NCBI GenBank assembly: GCA_029553475.1
Contig: JAKPKV010000173.1
Coordinates: 1-64,000, forward strand
Direction: 5' to 3'
From: Armatimonadota bacterium
Lineage (GTDB): Bacteria > Armatimonadota > Hebobacteria > CAIYQO01
Length of the DNA stretch: 64,000 nt
Below the pieces are notes generated by a model. The model ran no database searches. It was not told the DNA's origin and worked only from the letters and a program-made list of their open reading frames with translations. Below are positions 37,327 through 46,263 of this stretch, piece after piece. Both the position numbers and the translations under genes were made by a program. How positions within the stretch are numbered: position 1 is the stretch's first letter; each line of letters opens with the position of its first letter.

Positions 37327-37439
37327 GCGCGTCTCCTCCTGTGCGTCCCGACGATACAGCGGCAACCCGGCCCGCGCGTCGCCGAAGTTCGGACAATCTC
37401 GCGGGGATGGCGCGGGGGATGCACAGGGGCGGTACCACG

Positions 37440-37596
37440 GGGACTGACTCCGCATGGCCAGGTCTGCACACGTTCCCGAAAGAATCGCACACGCCACGTC
37501 ATCGGTGCCGTTCTGCCAGGCGGAGCGGAGTGCTCCCCGCCTCGCTTGCCTTGCTTTTACTATCGTGCGCGGACTCGGCCATGCGGGGTCAGTCCC
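37440..37596. repeat. REPIN/MITE-like element, family 1, copy C
   Basis: Terminal arms GGGACTGACTCCGCATGGCC (37440-37459) and GGCCATGCGGGGTCAGTCCC (37577-37596) are inverted with one mismatch. The interior shares with copy B the block beginning TCTGCACACGTTCCCGAAAG and ends in the common GCGGACTC before the right arm. Inside is a degenerate inner unit (TGCCAGGCGGAGCGG). It separates the divergent aminotransferase and hemerythrin genes. Confidence 0.85.
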
Positions 37597-37683
37597 TCCG
37601 GTCCTTCCACGCCCACCTACCGAAAGCTCATCGAGAATTACTGCTCCGCGATCGCCCACGGTTCGAAATACGACGGAGTAGTA

Positions 37684-37727
37684 ATATGATATTCATCATA
37701 TCCATCCTCGCCGCCCCCGGCTATACT
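37684..37727 (+). promoter_or_regulatory. FNR/CRP-type operator and -10 of a class II promoter upstream of the hemerythrin gene
   Basis: ATATGAT (37684-37690) and ATCATAT (37695-37701) form a 7-4-7 inverted repeat with the core ATGAT-N4-ATCAT, close to the FNR/DNR consensus TTGAT-N4-ATCAA. A -10 TATACT lies at 37722-37727. With a start near 37734 the operator is centred at -41.5, the place where an activator replaces the -35, and indeed no -35 is present. An oxygen- or NO-sensing CRP-family activator is inferred. Confidence 0.6.
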
Positions 37728-37757
37728 GGAGAGACACGATCAAAGGGGTGAACGACG

Positions 37758-38576
37758 ATGGAAACCTGCGCGACACGCGACTTGAATGCCCGTATGGGGC
37801 AGAACATCAAGGACCTGCTGGACGAATTTCCCGTCATGGGTGATATTCTGAAGAGCTACGGCATCGGCTGCGTCACCTGCGCGGTGGGCACCTGCGCGCT
37901 GAAGGATATTTTGGAGTACCATGCGCTGCCCGACGCGCAAGCCCGCACGCTGATGGCCCGCCTGGCGGCGGCGATGGGATTGGGGCTCGCGCCGACGGAG
38001 GAGCCCGCGGGCCCGGAGCCGGCGGCGCCCCGGGCCATCACCTACTCCGCGCCCATGCAGTGCCTGGTGGACGAGCACGCGCTGATCAAGCGCTGGCTGG
38101 CGGCCATCCCGGCTTTTGCGCGCGGCCTCGACCTCGAATCGGAAGCCGACCGCCGGCGCGCCCTCGGCGGCGTCGCGTTCATTCGCGCCTATGCCGACCG
38201 TTTCCATCACGCGAAGGAGGAGGATATCCTCTTCACGCGCTTTGCCGGGGGACACGAGATTATCCGCGTGATGCTGGACGACCACGCCACCGGCCGCCGG
38301 CACGTGCAGGGCATGCAGGACGCCGTCGCCGCGCGCGCCCGCGAAGCGCTGGCCGCGCACCTGCTCGGCTATCGCGACCTGCTCACCGAGCATATCCGCA
38401 AGGAAGACGAGATCCTCTACCCCTGGATGGACCGCCAGCTGACGCCCGCGGAGGTGGATGACCTGGCGGAAGCCTTCCGGCAGGCCGACCGCCGCGCCGC
38501 CCCCGGCCTGGCCGACCGCTTCGCGCAATTTATCGAGGGCATCGAGCCGTCGCCGGCCGCGCGTCATCCGGCATGA
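37758..38576 (+). CDS. Hemerythrin-domain protein with N-terminal DUF1858/ScdA-like domain (RIC-like)
   Basis: A 272-aa cytoplasmic protein. Residues 1-75 resemble the DUF1858/ScdA-N domain (IKDLLDEFPVMGDILKSYGIGC) with C38, C41 and C46 as a possible metal or redox site. Residues 98-250 are a hemerythrin HHE domain for a di-iron centre: VDEHALI (H107), FHHAKEEDIL, MLDDHATGRRH, and LTEHIRKEDEILYPW. Proteins with this layout (YtfE/ScdA type) repair iron-sulfur centres after nitrosative or oxidative damage. The FNR-type operator upstream fits that role. An AAAGGGG site precedes the ATG. Confidence 0.9.
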   Translation: METCATRDLNARMGQNIKDLLDEFPVMGDILKSYGIGCVTCAVGTCALKDILEYHALPDAQARTLMARLAAAMGLGLAPTEEPAGPEPAAPRAITYSAPMQCLVDEHALIKRWLAAIPAFARGLDLESEADRRRALGGVAFIRAYADRFHHAKEEDILFTRFAGGHEIIRVMLDDHATGRRHVQGMQDAVAARAREALAAHLLGYRDLLTEHIRKEDEILYPWMDRQLTPAEVDDLAEAFRQADRRAAPGLADRFAQFIEGIEPSPAARHPA

Positions 38577-38669
38577 CCGGGTGGGGGAGGGGAACACGGG
38601 CGCAGGCGCCCTCCAGCTACTGCCGGCCAGGCGCCTGTCCACGGTATTGTCCCTCGATGTGGGACGTAA

Positions 38670-39941
38670 TTATATCCCGTAGTATGCCGGCGGGGATTCA
38701 GAGCTCCAACCGGACACTTTACCGTCTTCTCCGAGCGCGCGCACCCGGTAGTAGTAGGTGACGTCCGGCTCGATGGTCGTGTCAATCCACGAAGTGGCGT
38801 GGTAATTGATGTCCCCGGTCGAGTTGAAGACGGATGTCCAGGTCGCTTCACCATCACGACGGCGCTGCAGCTCCATCCCGATGACGCCGTCCCACCCCGA
38901 TTCCGGCCCTGACCATTCGACGTAGAATGAATACGGAGCATTGGCAAAGACATTGATATAGGCCGGCGCTGAGATCGCCGACTCCACGGTGATCGTGGCG
39001 GTCGCCGATTTGCCCGGGTTGGCGATGCTCACCGCTTTCACATGATAGGTGCCGGGAGTCTCGGGGGCGGTGTAGACGCCTTGCTGGGTCACCGATCCGC
39101 CGCCGGCTTCCACCACCGACCAGACCACCGCGGTATTTTGCGCGTTGGCGACCGTCGCGGAGAAGCTGGCGGTGCCGTTCGGTTCCACCGTGGCGTTCGC
39201 CGGGGTGATGGCGACCGTCACGGCGGGGTTGTTGATGTTCACAGCGATCGCGCCGGTGGGCTGGACGACGGTGAGCGTCAGGCTCCCGCTTTTGCCGGAT
39301 TCCCGCTCCATCGCGGTAATCGTCACCGTGCCTTCCGCCTTGCCGGTCACCAGGCCGGCGTCGTCCACGCTGGCAATGGTCGGGTTGCTGGACGTCCAAT
39401 GGAAGCCGCTCGCGGCATTGACGAGTACCATGGCGTTTGCGGCGTTTTGCGCTGTCGCGATCAGGGCGTTGGTCTCGCCAATCAAGACGGTCGCGTCGCC
39501 GGCTTCCGGCGTGACGCTCACGCTCGCGATAGACGACTGCATCGTGACGCTCAACGTCGTCGTCTGGTTGTAGTACACCGTGCCGCTGACCTGGCCGACG
39601 GCCAATGCCGTGCCCGCCGCGTTCGCGAACGGATAGGCGGTGGCGGTGAGCGTGACATCCCCGACCGGGATATCCTCGAACGTCACCGTTGACGTGCCGC
39701 CCGCTTCCGGGCGTTCCGCGGTTCGCGTCAGCGTGCCTGCTACCGCATGATTCAGCGCCAGCTGGATGCTTTCCGTCAACACCGGAACCAGGCGCGAACG
39801 TTCGGGCCAGGTGATGGCGATGGCGAGCCGCCCGGTGTCGCCGCGGGGCGCGGGCGTCACCCCGCCCCCGCCGCAACCGGCCAGGAGCAAGGAAAGCGCG
39901 CCCAGCAACAACAGCACGAATACGTGACACTGTCTTTGCAT
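38670..39941 (-). CDS. Ig-like / fibronectin type III lipoprotein
   Basis: A 423-aa lipoprotein. The signal peptide ends in a clear lipobox LLLAGC (Cys about residue 23) followed by GGGG, so it is lipid-anchored. The body contains a domain with VTFEDIPVGDVTLTATAYP, a Big_2-type bacterial Ig domain (TIASVDDAGLVTGKAEGTVTITA), a second Ig-like unit (TVEPNGTASFSATVANAQNTAVVWSV), and a C-terminal FN3 domain (YYYRVRALGEDGKVSGWS). It is probably a surface adhesion or binding protein; no enzyme motif is visible. The ATG at 39941 has AAGGAG (39948-39953) 6 nt upstream. The promoter region is AT-rich and distinct from the surroundings. Confidence 0.9.
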   Translation of the reverse strand: MQRQCHVFVLLLLGALSLLLAGCGGGGVTPAPRGDTGRLAIAITWPERSRLVPVLTESIQLALNHAVAGTLTRTAERPEAGGTSTVTFEDIPVGDVTLTATAYPFANAAGTALAVGQVSGTVYYNQTTTLSVTMQSSIASVSVTPEAGDATVLIGETNALIATAQNAANAMVLVNAASGFHWTSSNPTIASVDDAGLVTGKAEGTVTITAMERESGKSGSLTLTVVQPTGAIAVNINNPAVTVAITPANATVEPNGTASFSATVANAQNTAVVWSVVEAGGGSVTQQGVYTAPETPGTYHVKAVSIANPGKSATATITVESAISAPAYINVFANAPYSFYVEWSGPESGWDGVIGMELQRRRDGEATWTSVFNSTGDINYHATSWIDTTIEPDVTYYYRVRALGEDGKVSGWSSESPPAYYGI

Positions 39942-39997
39942 CAGGATCTCCTTTACGTGATCGTTTCCGCTCCAGGGAACCACTTGATTGTACACTT

Positions 39998-40026
39998 AAC
40001 TTATCAGAAGAATAAAGATATGTCAA
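39998..40026 (-). promoter_or_regulatory. Candidate promoter of the Ig-like lipoprotein gene
   Basis: Perfect -35 TTGACA at 40026-40021 on the minus strand. At 17 nt comes TAAGTT (40003-39998), a weak -10; a better TACAAT is at 39992-39987 but 28 nt from TTGACA. The local AT-richness (39981-40026) in a GC-rich context supports a regulatory region. Confidence 0.45.
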
Positions 40027-40086
40027 CGGTGCGGCACGCTGCGGAAGTATGGTGATGGGACGCACGGGTCGTGGCGTCGTCCAAGA

Positions 40087-40132
40087 CCACCCACCCGCGC
40101 CCCGATGCATGCATCGGGGCGCGGGTGGGTGG
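40087..40132. repeat. 46-bp perfect palindrome
   Basis: Left arm 40087-40109 and right arm 40110-40132 are perfect 23-nt reverse complements with no spacer, running CCACCCACCCGCGC to GATGCATGCATC and back. It sits 122 nt past the stop of the DegT gene at 40255 on the minus strand and upstream of the lipoprotein promoter. RNA would form a very strong hairpin; no T-tract follows on either strand, so an intrinsic terminator is possible but atypical. I see no gene in the rest of the gap 39942-40254. Confidence 0.85.
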
Positions 40133-40254
40133 AGTGGGCGAATGTGCGCCGCGTACGCGTAGGTGTACGGGGTTGTCACGTCGGCGTGTGCGTATCAGCG
40201 CACCCGTCCGTCGCGCGCGACCGTTTGCAGGGCAAGCGACAGCGTGACGACCCG

Positions 40255-41400
40255 CTACGCGTAGGCCATGCAGCAGGATTCCACGATGTCGCAGATTTCG
40301 TCCACGGTGTCGAGGGTCATGTGCGAATACATCGGGAGGGCGAGGGCGGTGTCGGCGATGCGCGCGGCGACGGGCAGGCGCGCGGCGCAGCCGGGCTCCA
40401 CGTCGCGGAAGAGCGTCTGGTTATGCAGCGCGGGGTAGAAGTAGCGCTTCGTCTGCACGCCTTCGTCCTTCAGTTTCCGGTACAGTTCGTCGCGGGTGAT
40501 GGGGGCGCGGTCGGGATCGAGCAGGATGACGATGTAGTTGCGCGACGAGGTGCGGTCGGCGGGAATCTGCTGGGTGCTGAGGCCGGGCATCTCGCCCAGC
40601 CGCGCCAGGTAGCGCTCCATGATGGCGGTGCGGTTGGCGATCCAGGTATCCAGCCGGGCGAAGGACCAGCGGGCGACGGCCGCGTTGATCTCGGACATGC
40701 GGGCGGAGAGGCCCAACCACCGCATATCCTCGCCGTCCTCAGCCTTACCGTAGTCGCGCATGTAGCGCAGCTGGTAGGCCAGCTCGTCGTCATTGGTGGT
40801 AATCAGGCCGCCTTCCAGCGCGGTCACCACCTTGGTGGGGCTCATGCTGAAGGCTTCGCCGGCGCCGAAGGTGCCCACCGCGCGGCCCTTGTAGGTGCTG
40901 CCGATGCCCTGCGCGCTGTCGAAGAGCAGCGGCAGGCCGTGACGGTCGGCGAGCGCCTGGTAGGCATCAAGGTCGCCCGCCACGCCGAAGATATTCACCG
41001 GGTAGATGGCGACAGTCTTTTCGGTGATGAGCGCGTCCGCCGCCGCCGCGTCCATGGTGAAGGTATCGGGATCGCTGTCGCAAAAGACCGGCGTCAGCCC
41101 GTGCCAGAGCAGCGCCTGCGCGGTGGCCGCGAAAGTGAAGGTGGGGGTGATCACCTCGCCGCCGGCGGGCAGGTTCAGCGCGCGCAGCAGCAGCAGCAGG
41201 GCGTTGGTGCCGCAGGAGACGCCGATGACGTGGCGCACGCCCAGCCGCGCGCCCACTTCCTCTTCAAGCGCCGCCACCTGCGGGCCGACGGTGACGCGGC
41301 CGGAGGCAAAAACCGACACGATGACGTCGTGCAGCTCCGCGGGGTCGGGAAGGGTGGGGGCGAACACGGGAAAATGAACCGGTGCAACGGCGACAGCCAT
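40255..41400 (-). CDS. DegT/DnrJ/EryC1/StrS-family aminotransferase (polysaccharide locus)
   Basis: A 381-aa PLP-dependent sugar aminotransferase. K190 in FSMSPTKVVTALEGG binds PLP; LLFDSAQGIGS holds the Asp that contacts its ring; SCGTNALLLLL near residue 62 is the phosphate-binding helix; VTVGPQVAALEEEV is the N-terminal family motif. It would aminate a keto sugar nucleotide (for example at C3 or C4) for the surface polymer. It is the last gene of the locus, 111 nt after the ATP-grasp gene, followed by the 46-bp palindrome. Cytoplasmic. Confidence 0.93.
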   Translation of the reverse strand: MAVAVAPVHFPVFAPTLPDPAELHDVIVSVFASGRVTVGPQVAALEEEVGARLGVRHVIGVSCGTNALLLLLRALNLPAGGEVITPTFTFAATAQALLWHGLTPVFCDSDPDTFTMDAAAADALITEKTVAIYPVNIFGVAGDLDAYQALADRHGLPLLFDSAQGIGSTYKGRAVGTFGAGEAFSMSPTKVVTALEGGLITTNDDELAYQLRYMRDYGKAEDGEDMRWLGLSARMSEINAAVARWSFARLDTWIANRTAIMERYLARLGEMPGLSTQQIPADRTSSRNYIVILLDPDRAPITRDELYRKLKDEGVQTKRYFYPALHNQTLFRDVEPGCAARLPVAARIADTALALPMYSHMTLDTVDEICDIVESCCMAYA

Positions 41401-41511
41401 GGGACGTGCTCCAGAGTTAGGTAAGTGTTACGATAGAATGATAACAGGAATGGGCATATTTGCCTATGGAGGGCGATTGGGGGGCGAGGGCGCGCTTCCC
41501 AACCGCGTGCC

Positions 41512-42540
41512 TCACCATCCCAATTCGACGTGCGTCCGCGCCACCAGCCGGTCGCATTTCGCGGCGATGATGCCAGATGTCACGCGCAGCCAGGCGGGAT
41601 CGGGCGTCTCGCCGGCGTGCCAAGCCAGCAGCGCCGCGGGCAGGTTGGCGCCGGCGATATGCGAGAAGGGATAGCCCCCGCCGAAGCGCGCGTTCATCTC
41701 CAGTACCACCGGGCCGTCCGGGGTGAGGAACACGTCGCAGTCTAGGTTGCCCACATGGCGCAGGTGGGCGGCGATGCGCGCGCCGAGGACGCGCAGCGCC
41801 GGCGCGTCCACCGTCTCCGCCTTGTCCGTCTCCCCGGCGCGCATCGCCAGCTTCTGCTTCACGAAGGTAGTCACGTGGTTGCCGTCCAGGTCGTTGACGA
41901 TATCCAGCCCGTATTCCTGCCCCGGCAGGCGCTCCTGGATGAGCACGTTGCGCGCCGGGTCGGCGGCGCTCACGTCGGCGATGATGGTGCGCGACAGCCG
42001 CAGCGACACCAGCGCGTGCGCCAGCTCCAGCTCGCGCGCGTCTTGCGGGAACTCCAACCCGATGGAGCCGGTGCCCCAGCGCGGCTTCACCACCAGCGGG
42101 TAGCTGAGCTCGCCGGCGGCCAGCGCGGCCCGCGCCTCCGCCAGCGTCAGGTACGTCTTCGGCGCGGCCAGCCCGATCTCCGCCAGCGTCCGCGCGGTGC
42201 GGTACTTGTCGAAGCAGGTGTCAATGACCCACGGCTCGGAGACGACGGGCAGGATGCCCAGCGCCCGCAGGCGCGCCTTCTCGCGGGCGAGGTACGGCAG
42301 CTCCAGGTCGTTCAGCGAGATGAGCAGGCGTGCGTCATGCTCCACCGCCAGCGCGGTGATCACGTCAAAATACGTCGGATCATCCACCCGCGGCACCACG
42401 AAGGCGCGGTCCGCCTCCATCATCGCCGGCGCGGTGGGCGAGGCGTCGGCGGCGAACACCTGCCCGCGCCCAGCAAGCGCCTCGCGGAAGAACTGCAAGA
42501 GATAATTGCGCCGCCCAGCGCAGGTGAAGAGGATGTTCAT
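41512..42540 (-). CDS. ATP-grasp ligase, CarB-like
   Basis: A 342-aa ATP-grasp enzyme that would form an amide or peptide-like bond through an acyl phosphate. The N-terminus MNILFTCAGRRNYLL is typical of ATP-grasp proteins found in polysaccharide loci. LVVKPRWGTGSIGL is the ATP lysine loop; VLIQERLPGQEY and VVLEMNARFGGGYP are the adenine/Mg2+ motifs. Likely roles are adding an amino acid to a sugar carboxylate (fitting the dehydrogenase product in this locus) or to an amino sugar. Next to GNAT and DegT genes. Substrate not determinable. Confidence 0.88.
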   Translation of the reverse strand: MNILFTCAGRRNYLLQFFREALAGRGQVFAADASPTAPAMMEADRAFVVPRVDDPTYFDVITALAVEHDARLLISLNDLELPYLAREKARLRALGILPVVSEPWVIDTCFDKYRTARTLAEIGLAAPKTYLTLAEARAALAAGELSYPLVVKPRWGTGSIGLEFPQDARELELAHALVSLRLSRTIIADVSAADPARNVLIQERLPGQEYGLDIVNDLDGNHVTTFVKQKLAMRAGETDKAETVDAPALRVLGARIAAHLRHVGNLDCDVFLTPDGPVVLEMNARFGGGYPFSHIAGANLPAALLAWHAGETPDPAWLRVTSGIIAAKCDRLVARTHVELGW

Positions 42541-42552
42541 CGCGTGAGGTCC

Positions 42553-43090
42553 CTATTTCGCTTCCGCCGCCCGCCGCGCTGCCCACTCGCCGCGCAGCAC
42601 GCTCTGCTGCGTCAGATCCTGGTAGGCGCCCACGCAGTAGTAGTGCTGGCGCAGCACCCCCTCGGTGACGAAGCCGTTGCGCGCGTACACCTTGCGGCCG
42701 CGCTCGTTGGCGGGCAGGGTGAAAAGATAGATCTTGTTCAGGTTCAGCTCGACGAAGCCGTATTCCAGCACGAGCTGGATGATCTCGTCGGCCAGCCGGC
42801 GGCCCCAGTACTTTTTCTCCCCGATGGTGATGTAGAGCTGCGCGCGCCGATGCGTGATGCTGATCTCGATGAGCCCGGTCATGCCGATGACGGCGCCCGT
42901 CTCCTTCTCCACGATGGAGAAGTTCACCTTCGTGTCGTCCATCAGCGTCTTCTGGAACCAGGCGCGCGTCTTCGCCAGCGACAGTGGGTAGTCGAACATC
43001 AGCATCGGGCGGATTTCCGGGTCATTCACCCACTTCACGCGCAACGGCAGGTCCTGCTCCTCCAGCGGGCGCAGATACACGCGGGACGAT

Positions 43091-43098
<8 letters not shown>
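42553..43098 (-). CDS. GNAT family N-acetyltransferase (RimJ/RimL, PseH-like)
   Basis: A 181-aa acetyl-CoA-dependent N-acetyltransferase. It begins MLESSRVYLRPLEEQDLP, has MTGLIEISITHRRAQLYITIGEKKYWGRRLADE (beta-strand 4 and the CoA loop, here with KKYWGRR in place of QGKG) and GFVELNLNKIYLFTLPANERGRKVYARNGF, a classic GNAT end. Beside a DegT aminotransferase it may acetylate the newly made amino sugar, as PseH does. It overlaps the end of the sugar transferase by 8 nt. Confidence 0.9.
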
Positions 43099-43828
<730 letters not shown>

Positions 43829-43832
43829 CGTG

Positions 43833-44834
43833 TCAGAAACCGGCGTGCACGTCCACCTGGTTGATGAGCGGCTCGCCCGCCGCCAGGCGGTTCAGATTGG
43901 TAATCACGTCCTGCAGGTGCGGCAGCATCCCGTCGGCGAAGCCGGCGCGGTGCGGCGAGAGCACTAGGTTGTCCAGCTCATGGAAGGGGAAACGCGCCGA
44001 GGGCAGCGTCCGCGGCTCGCCGGACTTCGGATACTGGTACCAGGTGTCAATGGCCGCGCCGGCGATGCGGCGCGCGCTCAGCGCGGCATACAGCGCCGCT
44101 TCGTCCACCACCTCGCCGCGCGACGTGTTGATGAGGTAGGCGCCCGGCTTCATCGCCGCGAAAACGTCGGCGTTCACCAGCCCGCGGGTAGCGGGGGTCA
44201 ACGGCAGGGTGACGAAGAGCAGGTCGCTCGCCGTTGCCACCTCCAGCAGGCCTCCCGGCGGGTAGACCGCGGCCAGCGGCGCCGGGGGCGCCTCGCCGGC
44301 GCGGGCGTCGGTGGCGATGAAGCGCATGTTGAACCCGGAGAGGAGCTGCGCGATCTGCCGGGCGATGGCGCCAAAACCCAGGAAGCCGGCGGTGCAGCCG
44401 CTCACCAGCGTCGGCGGCACGTGCGACTCCGGCTCGCCGCGCGTCGGGCGCATCCAGTTCCCCTGGCGCAGGCGGGCGTCGTGCAGCGGCACCTTCTTCG
44501 CGATGGCGAGCATCAGGCTCACCGCCATCTCCGCCACCGGCACGGCGTTGCTGTGCGAGTTGCACACCGTCACCGGGAAGTCGCGGAGCAGCGCGAAATC
44601 CAGCCGGTCCACCCCCGTCCACGGCACCTGGATGAGCCGCAGGCGCGCCCCCCGCTCCAGCAGCGACCGGGTGAGCGTATCGCCGAGCAGCGCGTCCACA
44701 TCACCCACCGCCGCCAGCAGCGCCTCGGGCGTGAACGCCGGCGGCGTCACCAGCTCCACGTCAGGCCGCAGCCCGGCCCACAGGTAGGCGAGATCGTCGT
44801 CAAAAAATGCGCGCGTTAACAAGACACGAATCAT
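43833..44834 (-). CDS. D-isomer-specific 2-hydroxyacid dehydrogenase
   Basis: A 333-aa NAD-dependent dehydrogenase. The Rossmann loop GFLGFGAIARQIAQLL is near residue 150; LINTSRGEVVDEAAL carries the substrate Arg and LSPHRAG the catalytic His near the end. It could reduce a 2-keto acid to make a lactyl- or hydroxyacyl-type decoration for the polymer, or act in general metabolism. The ATG at 44834 begins MIRVLLTRAFFDDD. It is 165 nt after the aminotransferase gene and 4 nt before the sugar transferase, so it belongs with the latter. Confidence 0.92.
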   Translation of the reverse strand: MIRVLLTRAFFDDDLAYLWAGLRPDVELVTPPAFTPEALLAAVGDVDALLGDTLTRSLLERGARLRLIQVPWTGVDRLDFALLRDFPVTVCNSHSNAVPVAEMAVSLMLAIAKKVPLHDARLRQGNWMRPTRGEPESHVPPTLVSGCTAGFLGFGAIARQIAQLLSGFNMRFIATDARAGEAPPAPLAAVYPPGGLLEVATASDLLFVTLPLTPATRGLVNADVFAAMKPGAYLINTSRGEVVDEAALYAALSARRIAGAAIDTWYQYPKSGEPRTLPSARFPFHELDNLVLSPHRAGFADGMLPHLQDVITNLNRLAAGEPLINQVDVHAGF

Positions 44835-44999
44835 ACAACCTGCACTTTCGAAAAACAGTTTCACCACCAGGCGGGCATGCACCCGCTCGTTGCTCGTGCG
44901 CCACGCGGCGGAGCGGCGCCGCTCAGGCCGTAGCCATCGTTACCCTGTAGACTCCTCCGCGCGCTCTGCGCACTTCGCGGTGCAATCCCCTCTTCCTCT

Positions 45000-46169
45000 T
45001 TACGCTGCCGCGTGCCGCGCCATAAATCCCCCGATGCGCCGCAGCCCTTCCGCCAGCTCTCCCGTCGCGGCGGCCAGCGAGATGCGCACCCAGGCGTCGA
45101 AATCCTCCCCGAAGGAGATGCCGGGGATCACCGCCACGCCGGTGTCCTCCAGCAGCGCGGTGGCGCAGGCGTCCGAGCCCAATCCCGTCGCGCCGATGTG
45201 CAGGAAGCCGAAGAAGCCGCCCTCCACCGGCGCCGAGCGCACCGTCGGGGTGGCGGCGACGAAGTCGCGATACAGCGCGGCGCGCGCGCGCAGATCGCCG
45301 ATGAACTGCCGCAGGCGGTCCTGCGGTCCGGCCAATGCGGCGACGGCGGCTTTTTGAATGAAGGCCGCGGTATTCGTGTTGAGCTGCTGGTGCACCTTCA
45401 GCATCACCGCGGTGAGCGCCGGCGCGGCGTGCGTGTAGCCGATGCGCCAGCCGGTCATCGCGTACGACTTGCTGAAGCCGTTGACGGTGATCACCCGTTC
45501 GGCGATCTCCGGGAAGGCCGCCGGCGAAATGTGCGCCAGGTCGGCGATGGCCAGCCGCTCGTAGATTTCGTCGGAGAGCAGATAGCAGTCGCGCTCGGCC
45601 ACCACCGCGCGCAGGAAGGCGGCGTCATCCGCGTCCAGCATCTTGCCGCTGGGGTTATTCGGGTAGTTGATGACGATGAGCCGGGTGCGCGGCGACAGCG
45701 CCGCGAGGATGCGCGCGCGGTCCAGCCGGAAGGTATCGGCCAGCAGCGGCACAGTGTGCATGACGCACCCCGGCTCCGCCAGCTTGAGGATAGGCACGTT
45801 GCTCACGTAGCACGGGGTGAGGTTGATCACCTCGTCGCCGGGCCGCAGCACGGCGGCGCAGGCGAGGAAGAGGGCGTTCTTCGCCCCCGGCACGATGAGC
45901 ACCTCGTCCGCCTTGGCGGGGATGCCGTTGTCCTGCCGCAGCTTCTGCGCCACCAGCTCCCGCAATTCGGGCAGCCCCGACGCCGCGCTGTAGCGGGTCA
46001 TCCCCGCCCGCAGCGCCTCCGCGGCGGCCGCTTTGATATGGTCGGGGGTGTCGTAATCCGGCTCCCCCAGTCCCAGCGAGATGATGTCGCGCCCCTGCGT
46101 CTTCAATTTCTGCGCTGTTAAGCTGAACTGCAGCGTCGGCGACTGCTGCACGACGGCGTCAATGATCAC
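45000..46169 (-). CDS. Class I/II PLP aminotransferase (aspartate aminotransferase type)
   Basis: A 389-aa fold-type I aminotransferase. K234 in NGFSKSYAMTGWRIGY binds PLP; NYPNNPSG and SDEIYERL are the class hallmarks. It uses a GTG start at 46169 with GGAGG (46177-46181) 7 nt upstream, because no ATG precedes the conserved IIDAVVQQSPTLQ. It resembles the broad AspC/alanine-type group. In this locus it could supply amino acid for the ATP-grasp ligase, but a housekeeping role is possible. Gaps of 94 and 165 nt on either side are larger than elsewhere in the locus. Confidence 0.93.
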   Translation of the reverse strand: MIIDAVVQQSPTLQFSLTAQKLKTQGRDIISLGLGEPDYDTPDHIKAAAAEALRAGMTRYSAASGLPELRELVAQKLRQDNGIPAKADEVLIVPGAKNALFLACAAVLRPGDEVINLTPCYVSNVPILKLAEPGCVMHTVPLLADTFRLDRARILAALSPRTRLIVINYPNNPSGKMLDADDAAFLRAVVAERDCYLLSDEIYERLAIADLAHISPAAFPEIAERVITVNGFSKSYAMTGWRIGYTHAAPALTAVMLKVHQQLNTNTAAFIQKAAVAALAGPQDRLRQFIGDLRARAALYRDFVAATPTVRSAPVEGGFFGFLHIGATGLGSDACATALLEDTGVAVIPGISFGEDFDAWVRISLAAATGELAEGLRRIGGFMARHAAA

Positions 46170-46263
46170 GAGGCTACCTCCGCGGCGCGCCGGCCGCGAT
46201 GCCGTTCCAGAATGCGTTCGTAGGCATTGTAGACGTTTCGGGCTCGCATGACAACCGGAAGAG

